DNA of 64,000 bases from Siphonodentalium dalli (lineage: Eukaryota; Mollusca; Scaphopoda; Gadilida; Siphonodentaliidae): contig CP136062.1 in NCBI GenBank assembly GCA_032622095.1, positions 16,871,739-16,935,738 on the forward strand. The letters run 5' to 3'. The position numbers were made by a program, and so were the translations under genes. Every line of letters begins with the position of its first letter. Position 1 is the first letter of the stretch. Of this stretch, positions 20,455 to 35,300 are shown piece after piece. The notes beneath the pieces are model-generated. The model saw only the letters and a program-made list of their open reading frames with translations. It was not told where the DNA came from and ran no database searches.

Positions 20455-22740
20455 ATTGTGTATGTCTGTTGAATGTATGGCTATAGGTGAGGTGAGTGTG
20501 TATACGGGGAGTTATTGTATTCATGAATGATATGAATAGTTGTACAATGTAAGACTATTATGGTCATGTATGGGGTGCCACGTTGAGTTGTATATGTATA
20601 TAAGGAGTAGATTATGGTCATGACCGTCATGTGTGAGGTGAACATGTATGCAGGGAGTTGTTGTCTGGCAATTGAAGTGTGTATGCGTATAGCGAGATTA
20701 GCTACATTGTCTATCTTTCTGTTGTGTATGTTTATATGGAGTGACTGTGTGGTCACGGGTGGGATGCACATGTATACATTGGGTGGCTGTATTGTCATGG
20801 GTGGGTGTATATGTATACACGCGTTTGCTGTATGATAATGGATGGGTGTATGGATAAATATGAAGTGGTTGTATGGTTATGGGCAATGTGTATATGTGTA
20901 CATGGAATGACTGCAGGGTCAATGTTGTTGAAGTGTATATGCATACCTGGAGTACAGTTTGATGGTCACTGGCGGGCTTGTGTATATAGATAGTGACATC
21001 ATGGTCATGGATGGGACGTACATGTTTATCTGTTGTGGCTGTATTGTCACTGCTGTGTAGCGGTATACAGTGAATAGCTGAATGCTCATGGATGTGGTGT
21101 GTAAGAATACAGCGAGTGGCTGAATTGTCATGGTTGAGCTATAGTTTTGCAAGTCTGAAGTGTACGAATGGCCGTGTGTGTGGGGTATAGGCATATCTAG
21201 AAGGACTGTATGGTAATTGATAAGGTATATATACACCTGGAGTGACTATGGTCATAGGTTAACCAATACAGACAACCAACCAATACAGGTAAATATAGGC
21301 TAACAAATATATGTAAGTGGGTATCTGACAAGGTGACACATTTGTCCGCGTCAACGAAAATCACACCTAGCCCTCCAGAAGGACAATAACAAGTCAGAAT
21401 AGAGCATTGGCTGACGGACCATAAGGCCTTTCCGTTTGTCAGTATAAGCATAGTGAAATAAATAATGGCTTATATCCTATCCCATTCCCCACACAATGAT
21501 AGTGGTACATAAATGTATGGATGTCAAAAGAAAGGGGAGGATGCCTGCATACTACAGAATATTCGAGGCTACATATATGATTACCAAGGTCCCTTATTTC
21601 TCGCAGACAAATTGATCCCGGTTCTAATGACATGAATGTTGAGTTGGAACCTGGGCCCTGGAGCAGTTTAATGGAATTTTGAAAATAGTTTTGGAACGTA
21701 CCCCACAAAAACAAGATTTTATTTTATGCCAAACGTAGAGTTTAGACATTTTTGCAATTTACTCCCAATGAGTTTAAAAGATGCCAAAATATTTGGATAA
21801 GATCAACATCAAATGCAGATCGCTGACTATGTGCCATACTAAGCAAATGTCACTTTACGTTTCGACTCACTACCTGAAAGACGCGAGCCCTTGTATATCT
21901 TGCATGGCTAAATTGCCATGATGTGGCCAATATGTATATATTGAGTGCCAGTGTGGCAAAATTAATGGTGGGTGAATTGGTATACAGGGAGTGACTGTAT
22001 GATCACGAGTGTGGTTTATGAGTATACAGCGAGAGACTGAATTGTCATGGTGAGGTCTATATGCACGTTTGGAGTGTATGAATGGCCGTGTGTGCGGTGC
22101 GGGACATTGGTATATCTAGAAGGACTGTAACGCCATTGATGAGGTTTATATGTATACTATATATACATGTAATGACTACGGTTTTGGGTTGGGTGTATAT
22201 GTATATTTTGAGTGGATATATGACCATGGGTGTCGCAAATATATATGTAGGGAGTGACTTTATGACCCCTGGGTGAGGCAAATATGTATACAAGAAGTAA
22301 TGTACAAAATGTATGCTCATGAATGTGGCGATAATATATATCGAGAGAGACTATATTGTCATCGTTTGGATGTATATCTTGAGTGCCTATATGGTCATGC
22401 ATGTGGCAAATATATACATGTACACGGAGTGACTGTATTACCAATGGTGATGCGAATATGTATACAGGATGTTACTGTATGTTCATGAATGTAGTGAATA
22501 GGTATACATGTCGTGACTATATGGTCATGGGTGAGGTGTAGTAGTATACCTGGTGTGCCTGCATGTTTACTCATGGCTATATGGCCATGTGTTGGGTGTA
22601 TGGGCATATCCATGTGTGGCTGTGTAATAGTAGGTGAGGTGTATGTGTATAAAGCGAGTGACATATGTTCATTTATGTGGTGTCCATGTATATATGGAGT
22701 GACTACATGGTCATGTGTAAGTTGCACTTGTGTACCTTTG
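20455..22740 (+). repeat. GT-rich degenerate minisatellite core of the foldback element
   Basis: It holds many imperfect repeats of roughly 50-60 bp built on GGAGTGACTGTATGGTCATG followed by GGTGAGGTGTATATGTATAC. Long low-complexity open frames on both strands are by-products of this repetition and are not counted as genes. Confidence 0.7.
21250..21895. mobile_element. Insertion in minisatellite: TAAGTGGGT-family element
   Basis: It shares TTAACCAATACAG, GTAAGTGGGTATCTGACAAG, CTAGCCCTCCAGAAGGACAA, AAAGAAAGGGGAGG and ACCAAGGTCCC with the elements at 10937 and 61639. It divides the GT-rich repeat into two parts. Confidence 0.6.
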
Positions 22741-24165
22741 GGTGACTATCGATTTCCAATCGCTATTACTCAAGGATATGTTAACCGATATAGAGATCAT
22801 ATCAGAGTGTTTCTTAATGGCGTTTGGTATGCAATACGAATGAAACTGTTTTCATGAAAATAGTATATAAGTTAATAAATTTTGATACTAATGGGCCAGA
22901 ATAGCCACACAATATGATCCCTCTCAGTTCCGTTTCAACGTTCTGCCCATTTCCGTTCAAAGACAGACAGAATCCCAAAAGAAGTTTTCGGCAAACATTC
23001 ATACTGCATCCCTTAAACTGATTTGTCATGCCTCATAATGTACTGGGACAACCAGAATATGACATTTAGTTATCAGTTGATTAAGTAGAATCTTTAATAA
23101 CCAAGTGAGTCACAATTTGCAACCTTTTCGGAACAGCTTGTAATAATGTTCGGAATAAATATGACAAATCAACTTTTTACCATATTTGGTTGCCATTTTG
23201 CAAGCCATCTTGAGTAATTTTGTCTAAAACACCTCAGTGTCACACATTTAAGACAGATCAAAAATAAAAATCACACTTAATACCAAAGATAGTTCCATTT
23301 TACTTGAAAAAATGGTGCAACCCTGAACAGTTATTATTTTCCCGATTTTGATGCCAAGTTTGTGATAACAAAAAATCCCATAATTCTGGTAATTTCAGTG
23401 GTTAAAATAGTAAATATTAATAAAGGTGCATCATAAATGTTAGTATTCAATATATATAAGACAAAATAGTCAATTTTATTCATCAACCACAACTTATAAG
23501 CAGTTGCCCGGCACGCTGGTGCAATATTTACCATTTTTCATATTGTGGCCGCCATTTTGGCAGTCATTGTAAGCCAAAGTGACAATTTTGATACCATTGA
23601 GTCGGAATATTCATAAGAAATAGAATGCATCACTTACATTACATATTCCTGTTCATATTTGATTAAATATGACTAGAATCCCAAATTGTGATTGTTTTGT
23701 GAAATGTTATACAGCGTTCTGTAAACTCGATTTTTTGAATGATCTCAAAAGGTGGGGACCCAACTTATGGCTTAATTTATTTCCCCAATGGTCTGTTAAC
23801 ATGGAAAATACAAAATAAAGTCACAATTCTCAACCAGTTCCAAACTGCAGAAACTTATCTTAAAGATATCAGTAAAAAAAACGTAACATTTTCCACTTCC
23901 GGTCGCCATTTTGGCTGCCATCTTGGGCGGTGAGTTCCATACTTATGTATACATATGACACAATATTATCACTATAATTGCATAAAATTGCAACAAACTG
24001 ACTTAACGGTAAATGGCAGCCATATTGGACGCCATCTTAAAATGCTCAAAGCGGATTTTAGCGGATTTTGGATATGTTATAGAGGAGATCTTCCTCTTCA
24101 AAACAATATATAAACCAATTTAGTCCGAATTTATTCTAGGTTGACCCTACAATGTCGTGTGGAAG

Positions 24166-24382
24166 GGCATTCTCTTATATATGCGAGGCGACCTATGGTC
24201 GACTCGCATATATAAGAGAATGCATTGGCACAGGGCATAACTGTAACTATCACAATGTGGTCAAGGAGCCGGTTCCAATGATATCCATATGTGTATGGTT
24301 CTATTGAGACAGACCGAAGATATTTTAGGCTGTTGAAGCTTTATTTGGCCGGTTTTGGCCGGTTTGTTGGGTAAAGGGTTAA
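24166..24382. mobile_element. Right part of a piggyBac-like MITE
   Basis: One hairpin core (GCATTCTCTTATATATGCGA...), the conserved GGTCAAGGAGCCGGTTCCAA segment and the end TGTTGGGTAAAGGG-TTAA are present; the left half is missing. It sits between the foldback element and the start of the satellite. Confidence 0.75.
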
Positions 24383-26654
24383 ACTACCATTATGTCCCCA
24401 GTCCCCTCTCAGAGACGACACTTAGCTATACAGACTGCCACCTGTATGGGGCTCCGTAAGACTCGTATATTATGTCCCCTCTCAGAGACGATACTCAGCA
24501 ATACAGACTGCCACCTGTATGGGGCTCCGTAAGACTCATATATTATGTCCCCTCTCAGAGACGATACTCAGCAATACAGACTGCCACCTGTATGGGGCTC
24601 CGTAAGACTCGTATATTATGTCCCCTCTCAGAGACGATACTCAGCAATACAGACTGCCACCTGTATGGGGCTCCGTAAGACTCGTATATTATGTCCCCTC
24701 TCAGAGACGATACTCAGCAATACAGACTGCCACCTGTATGGGGCTCCGTACGACTCGTATATTATGTCCCCTCTCAGAGACGATACTCAGCTATACAGAC
24801 TGCCACCTGTATGGGGCTCCGTAAGACTCGTATATTATGTCCCTCTCAGAGACGATACTCAGCTATACAGACTGCCACCTGTATGGGGCTCCGTAAGACT
24901 CGTATATTATGTCCCTCTCAGAGACGATACTCAGCTATACAGACTGCCACCTGTATGAGGCTCCGTAAGACTCGTATATTATGTCCCCTCTCAGAGACGA
25001 TACTCAGCTATACAGACTGCCACCTGTATGGGGCTCCGTAAGACTCGTATATTATGTCCCCTCTCAGAGACGATACTCAGCTATACAGACTGCCACCTGT
25101 ATGGGGCTCCGTAAGACTCGTATATTATGTCCCCTCTCAGAGACGATACTCAGCTATACAGACTGCCACCTGTATGGGGCTCCGTAAGACTCGTATATTA
25201 TGTCCCCTCTCAGAGACGATACTCAGCAATACAGACTGCCACCTGTATGGGGCTCCGTAAGACTCGTATATTATGTCCCCTCTCAGAGACGATACTCAGC
25301 TATACAGACTGCCACCTGTATGGGGCTCCGTAAGACTCGTATATTATGTCCCCTCTCAGAGACGATACTCAGCTATACAGACTGCCACCTGTATGGGGCT
25401 CCGTAAGACTCGTATATTATGTCCCCTCTCAGAGACGATACTCAGCTATACAGACTGCCACCTGTATGGGGCTCCGTAAGACTCGTATATTATGTCCCCT
25501 CTCAGAGACGATACTCAGCTATACAGACTGCCACCTGTATGGGGCTCCGTAAGACTCGTATATTATGTCCCCTCTCAGAGACGATACTCAGCTATACAGA
25601 CTGCCACCTGTATGGGGCTCCGTAAGACTCGTATATTATGTCCTCTCTCAGAGACGATACTCAGCTATACAGACTGCCACCTGTATAGGGCTCCGTAAGA
25701 CTCGTATATTATGTCCCATCTCAGAGACGATACTCAGCTATACAGACTGCCACCTGTATGGGGCTCCGTAAGACTCGTATATTATGTCCCCTCTCAGAGA
25801 CGATACTCAGCAATACAGACTGCCACCTGTATGGGGCTCCGTAAGACTCGTATATTATGTCCCTCTCAGAGACGATACTCAGCTATACAGACTGCCACCT
25901 GTATGGGGCTCCGTAAGACTCGTATATTATGTCCCCTCTCAGAGACGATACTCAGCAATACAGACTGCCACCTGTATGGGGCTCCGTAAGACTCGTATAT
26001 TATGTCCCTCTCAGAGACGATACTCAGCTATACAGACTGCCACCTGTATGGGGCTCCGTAAGACTCGTATATTATGTCCCCTCTCAGAGACGATACTCAG
26101 CTATACAGACTGCCACCTGTATGGGGCTCCGTAAGACTCGTATATTATGTCCCTCTCAGAGACGATACTCAGCTATACAGACTGCCACCTGTATGGGGCT
26201 CCGTAAGACTCGTATATTATGTCCCTCTCAGAGACGATACTCAGCAATACAGACTGCCACCTGTATGGGGCTCCGTAAGACTCGTATATTATGTCCCCTC
26301 TCAGAGACGATACTCAGCTATACAGACTGCCACCTGTATGGGGCTCCGTAAGACTCGTATATTATGTCCCCTCTCAGAGACGATACTCAGCTATACAGAC
26401 TGCCACCTGTATGGGGCTCCGTAAGACTCGTATATTATGTCCCCTCTCAGAGACGATACTCAGCAATACAGACTGCCACCTGTATGGGGCTCCGTAAGAC
26501 TCGTATATTATGTCCCCTCTCAGAGACGATACTCAGCTATACAGACTGCCACCTGTATGGGGCTCCGTAAGACTCGTATATTATGTCCCCTCTCAGAGAC
26601 GATACTCAGCTATACAGACTGCCACCTGTATGGGGCTCCGTAAGACTCGTATAT

Positions 26655-29600
26655 TAAGTCCCCTCTCAGAGACGATACTCAGCTATACAGACTGCCACCT
26701 GTATGGGGCTCCGTAAGACTCGTATATTATGTCCCCTCTCAGAGACGATACCCAGCATTACAGACTGCCACCTGTATGGGGCTCCGTAAGACTCGTATAT
26801 TATGTACCCTCTCAGAGACGATACTCAGCAATACAGACTGCCACCTGTATGAGGCTCCGTAAGACTCGTATATTATGTCCCCTCTCAGAGACGATACTCA
26901 GCTATACAGACTGCCACCTGTATGGGGCTCCGTAAGACTCGTATATTATGTCCCCTCTCAGAGACGATACTCAGCAATACAGACTGCCACCTGTATGGGG
27001 CTCCGTAAGACTCGTATATTATGTCCCCTCTCAGACGATACTCAGCAATACAGACTGCCACCTGTATGGGGCTCCGTAAGACTCGTATATTATGTCCCCT
27101 CTCAGAGACGATACTCAGCTATACAGACTGCCACCTGTATGGGGCTCCGTAAGACTCGTATATTATGTCCCCTCTCAGACGATACTCAGCTATACAGACT
27201 GCCACCTGTATGGGGCTCCGTAAGACTCGTATATTATGTCCCCTCTCAGAGACGATACTCAGCTATACAGACTGCCACCTGTATGGGGCTCCGTAAGACT
27301 CGTATATTATGTCCCTCTCAGAGACGATACTCAGCTATACAGACTGCCACCTGTATGGGGCTCCGTAAGACTCGTATATTATGTCCCCTCTCAGAGACGA
27401 TACTCAGCAATACAGACTGCCACCTGTATGGGGCTCCGTAAGACTCGTATATTATGTCCCCTCTCAGAGACGATACTCAGCAATACAGACTGCCACCTGT
27501 ATGGGGCTCCGTAAGACTCGTATATTATGTCCCCTCTCAGAGACGATACTCAGCAATACAGACTGCCACCTGTATGGGACTCCGTAAGACTCGTATATTA
27601 TGTCCTCTCTCAGAGACGATACTCAGCTATACAGACTGCCACCTGTATGGGGCTCCGTAAGACTCGTATATTATGTCCCCTCTCAGAGACGATACTCAGC
27701 TATACAGACTGCCACCTGTATGGGGCTCCGTAAGACTCGTATATTATGTCCCCTCTCAGAGACGATACTCAGCTATACAGACTGCCACCTGTATGGGGCT
27801 CCGTAAGACTTGTATATTATGTCCCCTCTCAGAGACGATACTCAGCTATACAGACTGCCACCTGTATGGGGCTCCGTAAGACTCGTATATTATGTCCCTC
27901 TCAGAGACGATACTCAGCAATACAGACTGCCACCTGTATGGGGCTCCGTAAGACTCGTATATCATGTCCCTCTCAGAGACGATACTCAGCTATACAGACT
28001 GCCACCTGTATGGGGCTCCGTAAGACGTGTATATTATGTCCCCTCTCAGAGACGATACTCAGCTATACAGACTGCCACCTGTATGGGGCTCCGTAAGACT
28101 CGTATATTATGTCCCTCTCAGAGACGATACTCAGCTATACAGACTGCCACCTGTATGGGGCTCCGTAAGACTCGTATATTATGTCCCTCTCAGAGACGAT
28201 ACTCAGCAATACAGACTGCCACCTGTATGGGGCTCCGTAAGACTCGTATATTATGTCCCTCTCAGAGACGATACTCAGCTATACAGACTGCCACCTGTAT
28301 GGGGCTCCGTAAGACTCGTATATTATGTCCCCTCTCAGAGACGATACTCAGCTATACAGACTGCCACCTGTATGGGGCTCCGTAATACTCGTATATTATG
28401 TCCCCTCTCAGAGACGATACTCAGCTATACAGACTGCCACCTGTATGGGGCTCCGTAAGACTCGTATATTATGTCCCCTCTCAGAGACGATACTCAGCTA
28501 TACAGACTGCCACCTGTATGGGGCTCCGTAAGACTCGTATATTATGTCCCCTCTCAGAGACGATACTCAGCAATACAGACTGCCACCTGTATGGGGCTCC
28601 GTAAGACTCGTATATTATGTCCCCTCTCAGAGACGATACTCAGCTATACAGACTGCCACCTGTATGGGGCTCCGTAAGACTCGTATATTATGTCCCCTCT
28701 CAGAGACGATACTCAGCAATACAGACTGCCACCTGTATGGGGCTCCGTAAGACTCGTATATTATGTCCCCTCTCAGAGACGATACTCAGCAATACAGACT
28801 GCCACCTGTATGGGGCTCCGTAAGACTCGTATATTATGTCCCCTCTCAGAGACGATACTCAGCTATACAGACTGCCACCTGTATGGGGCTCCGTAAGACT
28901 CGTATATTATGTCCCCTCTCAGAGACGATACTCAGCTATACAGACTGCCACCTGTATGGGGCTCCGTAAGACTCGTATATTATGTCCCCTCTCAGAGACG
29001 ATACTCAGCAATACAGACTGCCACCTGTATGGGGCTCCGTAAGACTCGTATATTATGTCCCTCTCAGAGACGATACTCAGCTATACAGACTGCCACCTGT
29101 ATGGGGCTCCGTAAGACTCGTATATTATGTCCCCTCTCAGAGACGATACTCAGCAATACAGACTGCCACCTGTATGGGGCTCCGTAAGACTCGTATATTA
29201 AGTCCCCTCTCAGAGACGATACTCAGCTATACAGACTGCCACCTGTATAGGGCTCCGTAAGACTCGTATATTATGTCCCTCTCAGAGACGATACTCAGCA
29301 ATACAGACTGCCACCTGTATGGGGCTCCGTAAGACTCGTATATTATGTCCCTCTCAGAGACGATACTCAGCAATACAGACTGCCACCTGTATGGGGCTCC
29401 GTAAGACTCGTATATTATGTCCCTCTCAGAGACGATACTCAGCTATACAGACTGCCACCTGTATAGGGCTCCGTAAGACTCATATATTATGTCCCTCTCA
29501 GAGACGATACTCAGCAATACAGACTGCCACCTGTATGGGGCTCCGTAAGACTCGTATATTATGTCCCTCTCAGAGACGATACTCAGCAATACAGACTGCC

Positions 29601-32600
29601 ACCTGTATGGGGCTCCGTAAGACTCGTATATTATGTCCCTCTCAGAGACGATACTCAGCTATACAGACTGCCACCTGTATGGGGCTCCGTAAGACTCGTA
29701 TATTATGTCCCTCTCAGAGACGATACTCAGCAATACAGACTGCCACCTGTATGGGGCTCCGTAAGACTCGTATATTATGTCCCCTCTCAGAGACGATACT
29801 CAGCTATACAGACTGCCACCTGTATGGGGCTCCGTAAGACTCGTATATTATGTCCCTCTCAGAGACGATACTCAGCTATACAGACTGCCACCTGTATGGG
29901 GCTCCGTAAGACTCGTATATTATGTCCCCTCTCAGAGACGATACTCAGCAATACAGACTGCCACCTGTATGGGGCCCCGTAAGACTCGTATATTATGTCC
30001 CCTCTCAGAGACGATACTCAGCAATACAGACTGCCACCTGTATGGGGCTCCGTAAGACTCGTATATTATGTCCCCTCTCAGAGACGATACTCAGCTATAC
30101 AGACTGCCACCTGTATGGGGCTCCGTAAGACTTGTATATTATGTCCCCTCTCAGAGACGATACTCAGCTATACAGACTGCCACCTGTATGGGGCTCCGTA
30201 AGACTCGTATATTATGTCCCCTCTCAGAGACGATACTCAGCAATACAGACTGCCACCTGTATGGGGCTCCGTAAGACTCGTATATTATGTCCCTCTCAGA
30301 GACGATACTCAGCTATACAGACTGCCACCTGTATGGGGCTCCGTAAGACTCGTATATTATGTCCCCTCTCAGAGACGATACTCAGCTATACAGACTGCCA
30401 CCTGTATGGGGCTCCGTAAGACTCGTATATTATGTCCCCTCTCAGAGACGATACTCAGCTATACAGACTGCCACCTGTATGGGGCTCCGTAAGACTCGTA
30501 TATTAAGTCCCCTCTCAGAGACGATACTCAGCTATACAGACTGCCACCTGTATGGGGCTCCGTAAGACTCGTATATTATGTCCCCTCTCAGAGACGATAC
30601 TCAGCTATACAGACTGCCACCTGTATGGGGCTCCGTAAGACTCGTATATTATGTCCCCTCTCAGAGACGATACTCAGCTATACAGACTGCCACCTGTATG
30701 GGGCTCCGTAAGACTCGTATATTATGTCCCCTCTCAGAGACGATACCCAGCATTACAGACTGCCACCTGTATGGGGCTCCGTAAGACTCGTATATTATGT
30801 ACCCTCTCAGAGACGATACTCAGCAATACAGACTGCCACCTGTATGGGGCTCCGTAAGACTCGTATATTATGTCCCCTCTCAGAGACGATACTCAGCTAT
30901 ACAGACTGCCACCTGTATGGGGCTCCGTAAGACTCGTATATTATGTCCCCTCTCAGAGACGATACTCAGCAATACAGACTGCCACCTGTATGGGGCTCCG
31001 TAAGACTCGTATATTATGTCCCCTCTCAGACGATACTCAGCAATACAGACTGCCACCTGTATGGGGCTCCGTAAGACTCGTATATTATGTCCCCTCTCAG
31101 AGACGATACTCAGCTATACAGACTGCCACCTGTATGGGGCTCCGTAAGACTCGTATATTATGTCCCCTCTCAGACGATACTCAGCTATACAGACTGCCAC
31201 CTGTATGGGGCTCCGTAAGACTCGTATATTATGTCCCCTCTCAGAGACGATACTCAGCTATACAGACTGCCACCTGTATGGGGCTCCGTAAGACTCGTAT
31301 ATTATGTCCCTCTCAGAGACGATACTCAGCTATACAGACTGCCACCTGTATGGGGCTCCGTAAGACTCGTATATTATGTCCCCTCTCAGAGACGATACTC
31401 AGCAATACAGACTGCCACCTGTATGGGGCTCCGTAAGACTCGTATATTATGTCCCCTCTCAGAGACGATACTCAGCAATACAGACTGCCACCTGTATGGG
31501 GCTCCGTAAGACTCGTATATTATGTCCCCTCTCAGAGACGATACTCAGCAATACAGACTGCCACCTGTATGGGACTCCGTAAGACTCGTATATTATGTCC
31601 TCTCTCAGAGACGATACTCAGCTATACAGACTGCCACCTGTATGGGGCTCCGTAAGACTCGTATATTATGTCCCCTCTCAGAGACGATACTCAGCAATAC
31701 AGACTGCCACCTGTATGGGGCTCCGTAAGACTCGTATATTAAGTCCCCTCTCAGAGACGATACTCAGCTATACAGACTGCCACCTGTATAGGGCTCCGTA
31801 AGACTCGTATATTATGTCCCTCTCAGAGACGATACTCAGCAATACAGACTGCCACCTGTATGGGGCTCCGTAAGACTCGTATATTATGTCCCTCTCAGAG
31901 ACGATACTCAGCAATACAGACTGCCACCTGTATGGGGCTCCGTAAGACTCGTATATTATGTCCCTCTCAGAGACGATACTCAGCTATACAGACTGCCACC
32001 TGTATAGGGCTCCGTAAGACTCATATATTATGTCCCTCTCAGAGACGATACTCAGCAATACAGACTGCCACCTGTATGGGGCTCCGTAAGACTCGTATAT
32101 TATGTCCCTCTCAGAGACGATACTCAGCAATACAGACTGCCACCTGTATGGGGCTCCGTAAGACTCGTATATTATGTCCCTCTCAGAGACGATACTCAGC
32201 TATACAGACTGCCACCTGTATGGGGCTCCGTAAGACTCGTATATTATGTCCCTCTCAGAGACGATACTCAGCAATACAGACTGCCACCTGTATGGGGCTC
32301 CGTAAGACTCGTATATTATGTCCCCTCTCAGAGACGATACTCAGCTATACAGACTGCCACCTGTATGGGGCTCCGTAAGACTCGTATATTATGTCCCTCT
32401 CAGAGACGATACTCAGCTATACAGACTGCCACCTGTATGGGGCTCCGTAAGACTCGTATATTATGTCCCCTCTCAGAGACGATACTCAGCAATACAGACT
32501 GCCACCTGTATGGGGCCCCGTAAGACTCGTATATTATGTCCCCTCTCAGAGACGATACTCAGCAATACAGACTGCCACCTGTATGGGGCTCCGTAAGACT

Positions 32601-34273
32601 CGTATATTATGTCCCCTCTCAGAGACGATACTCAGCTATACAGACTGCCACCTGTATGGGGCTCCGTAAGACTTGTATATTATGTCCCCTCTCAGAGACG
32701 ATACTCAGCTATACAGACTGCCACCTGTATGGGGCTCCGTAAGACTCGTATATTATGTCCCCTCTCAGAGACGATACTCAGCAATACAGACTGCCACCTG
32801 TATGGGGCTCCGTAAGACTCGTATATTATGTCCCTCTCAGAGACGATACTCAGCTATACAGACTGCCACCTGTATGGGGCTCCGTAAGACTCGTATATTA
32901 TGTCCCCTCTCAGAGACGATACTCAGCTATACAGACTGCCACCTGTATGGGGCTCCGTAAGACTCGTATATTATGTCCCCTCTCAGAGACGATACTCAGC
33001 TATACAGACTGCCACCTGTATGGGGCTCCGTAAGACTCGTATATTAAGTCCCCTCTCAGAGACGATACTCAGCTATACAGACTGCCACCTGTATGGGGCT
33101 CCGTAAGACTCGTATATTATGTCCCCTCTCAGAGACGATACCCAGCATTACAGACTGCCACCTGTATGGGGCTCCGTAAGACTCGTATATTATGTACCCT
33201 CTCAGAGACGATACTCAGCAATACAGACTGCCACCTGTATGGGGCTCCGTAAGACTCGTATATTATGTCCCCTCTCAGAGACGATACTCAGCTATACAGA
33301 CTGCCACCTGTATGGGGCTCCGTAAGACTCGTATATTATGTCCCCTCTCAGAGACGATACTCAGCAATACAGACTGCCACCTGTATGGGGCTCCGTAAGA
33401 CTCGTATATTATGTCCCCTCTCAGACGATACTCAGCAATACAGACTGCCACCTGTATGGGGCTCCGTAAGACTCGTATATTATGTCCCCTCTCAGAGACG
33501 ATACTCAGCTATACAGACTGCCACCTGTATGGGGCTCCGTAAGACTCGTATATTATGTCCCCTCTCAGACGATACTCAGCTATACAGACTGCCACCTGTA
33601 TGGGGCTCCGTAAGACTCGTATATTATGTCCCCTCTCAGAGACGATACTCAGCTATACAGACTGCCACCTGTATGGGGCTCCGTAAGACTCGTATATTAT
33701 GTCCCTCTCAGAGACGATACTCAGCTATACAGACTGCCACCTGTATGGGGCTCCGTAAGACTCGTATATTATGTCCCCTCTCAGAGACGATACTCAGCAA
33801 TACAGACTGCCACCTGTATGGGGCTCCGTAAGACTCGTATATTATGTCCCCTCTCAGAGACGATACTCAGCAATACAGACTGCCACCTGTATGGGGCTCC
33901 GTAAGACTCGTATATTATGTCCCCTCTCAGAGACGATACTCAGCAATACAGACTGCCACCTGTATGGGACTCCGTAAGACTCGTATATTATGTCCTCTCT
34001 CAGAGACGATACTCAGCTATACAGACTGCCACCTGTATGGGGCTCCGTAAGACTCGTATATTATGTCCCCTCTCAGAGACGATACTCAGCTATACAGACT
34101 GCCACCTGTATGGGGCTCCGTAAGACTCGTATATTATGTCCCCTCTCAGAGACGATACTCAGCTATACAGACTGCCACCTGTATGGGGCTCCGTAAGACT
34201 TGTATATTATGTCCCCTCTCAGAGACGATACTCAGCTATACAGACTGCCACCTGTATGGGGCTCCGTAAGACT
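26655..34273 (+). repeat. Higher-order duplicated blocks within the satellite
   Basis: Rare variants mark long repeated blocks. ATACCCAGCATTACAG occurs near 26750, 30745 and 33140; TATGTACCCTCTC follows one unit later each time; GGGACTCCGTAAG occurs near 27576, 31571 and 33966. Offsets are 3995 and 2395 bp. A second block near 29200-30500 recurs at 31740-33050 (offset 2541). The order is P1 - X - Q1 - P2 - Q2 - P3, with two extra units in front of P2. This shows recent segmental duplication inside the array. Confidence 0.85.
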
Positions 34274-34429
34274 CGTATATTATGTCCCCTCTCAGAGACG
34301 ATACTCAGCAATACAGACTGCCACCTGTATGGGGCTCCGTAAGACTCGTATATTATGTCCCCTCTCAGAGACGATACTCAGCTATACAGACTGCCACCTG
34401 TATGGGGCTCCGTAAGACTCGTATATTAT

Positions 34430-35300
34430 GTCCCCTCTCAGAGACGATACTCAGCTATACATACTGCCACCTGTATGGGGCTCCGTAAGACCCGTATATT
34501 ATGTCCCCTCTCAGAGACGATACTCAGCTATACAGACTGCCACCTGTATGGGGCTCCGTAAGACCCGTATATTATGTCCCCTCTCAGAGACGATACTCAG
34601 CTATACAGACTGCCACCTGTATGGGGCTCCGTAAGACTCGTATATTATGTCCCCCTCTCAGAGACGATACTCAGCTATACATACTGCCACCTGTATGGGG
34701 CTCCGTAAGACTCGTATATTATGTCCCCTCTCAGAGACGATACTCAGCTATACAGACTGCCACCTGTATGGGGCTCCGTAAGACCCGTATATTATGTCCC
34801 CTCTCAGAGACGATACTCAGCTATACAGACTGCCACCTGTATGGGGCTCCGTAAGACTCGTATATTATGTCCCCCTCTCAGAGACGATACTCAGCTATAC
34901 AGACTGCCACCTGTATGAGGCTCCGTAAGACCCGTATATTATGTCCCCTCTCAGAGACGATACTCAGCTATACATACTGCCACCTGTATGGGGCTCCGTA
35001 AGACTCGTATATTATGTCCCCTCTCAGAGACGATACTCAGCTATACAGACTGCCACCTGTATGGGGCTCCGTAAGACCCGTATATTATGTCCCCTCTCAG
35101 AGACGATACTCAGCTATACAGACTGCCACCTGTATGGGGCTCCGTAAGACTCGTATATTATGTCCCCCTCTCAGAGACGATACTCAGCTATACAGACTGC
35201 CACCTGTATGAGGCTCCGTAAGACCCGTATATTATGTCCCCTCTCAGAGACGATACTCAGCTATACAGACTGCCACCTGTATGGGGCTCCGTAAGACCCG
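34430..35300 (+). repeat. Local variant cluster in the satellite (3-4-unit periodicity)
   Basis: The variants ATACATACTGCC (near 34460, 34680, 34972), TAAGACCCGTATA (seven times between 34490 and 35295) and the 74-bp CCCCCTCTC unit (near 34651, 34871, 35164) recur at spacings of 2 to 4 monomers. This indicates a small, separately amplified sub-array. Confidence 0.75.

Larger units (their letters stand above)
19152..24147. mobile_element. 5-kb foldback element with 1.3-kb inverted arms
   Basis: The left arm (19152-about 20440) starts GGTTTGACCTAGAATAAATT; the right arm (about 22880-24147) is its reverse complement, ending GAATTTATTCTAGGTTGACC. Shared landmarks include AACATATCCAAAATCCGCTA / TAGCGGATTTTGGATATGTT and GAGAGGGATCATAGTATGTG / its complement near 22910. 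The arms contain several AAGATGGC / GCCATTTTG words. The centre is a GT-rich minisatellite interrupted by another element. Long TIRs around tandem repeats recall foldback transposons (family knowledge). No transposase frame was recognised. Confidence 0.75.

Noticed and set aside
20481-22857. Long low-complexity frames on both strands (HTHSYT- and GCICIH-type)
   Set aside because: They come from the GT-rich minisatellite inside the foldback element; composition is repeat-driven and no domain is visible.
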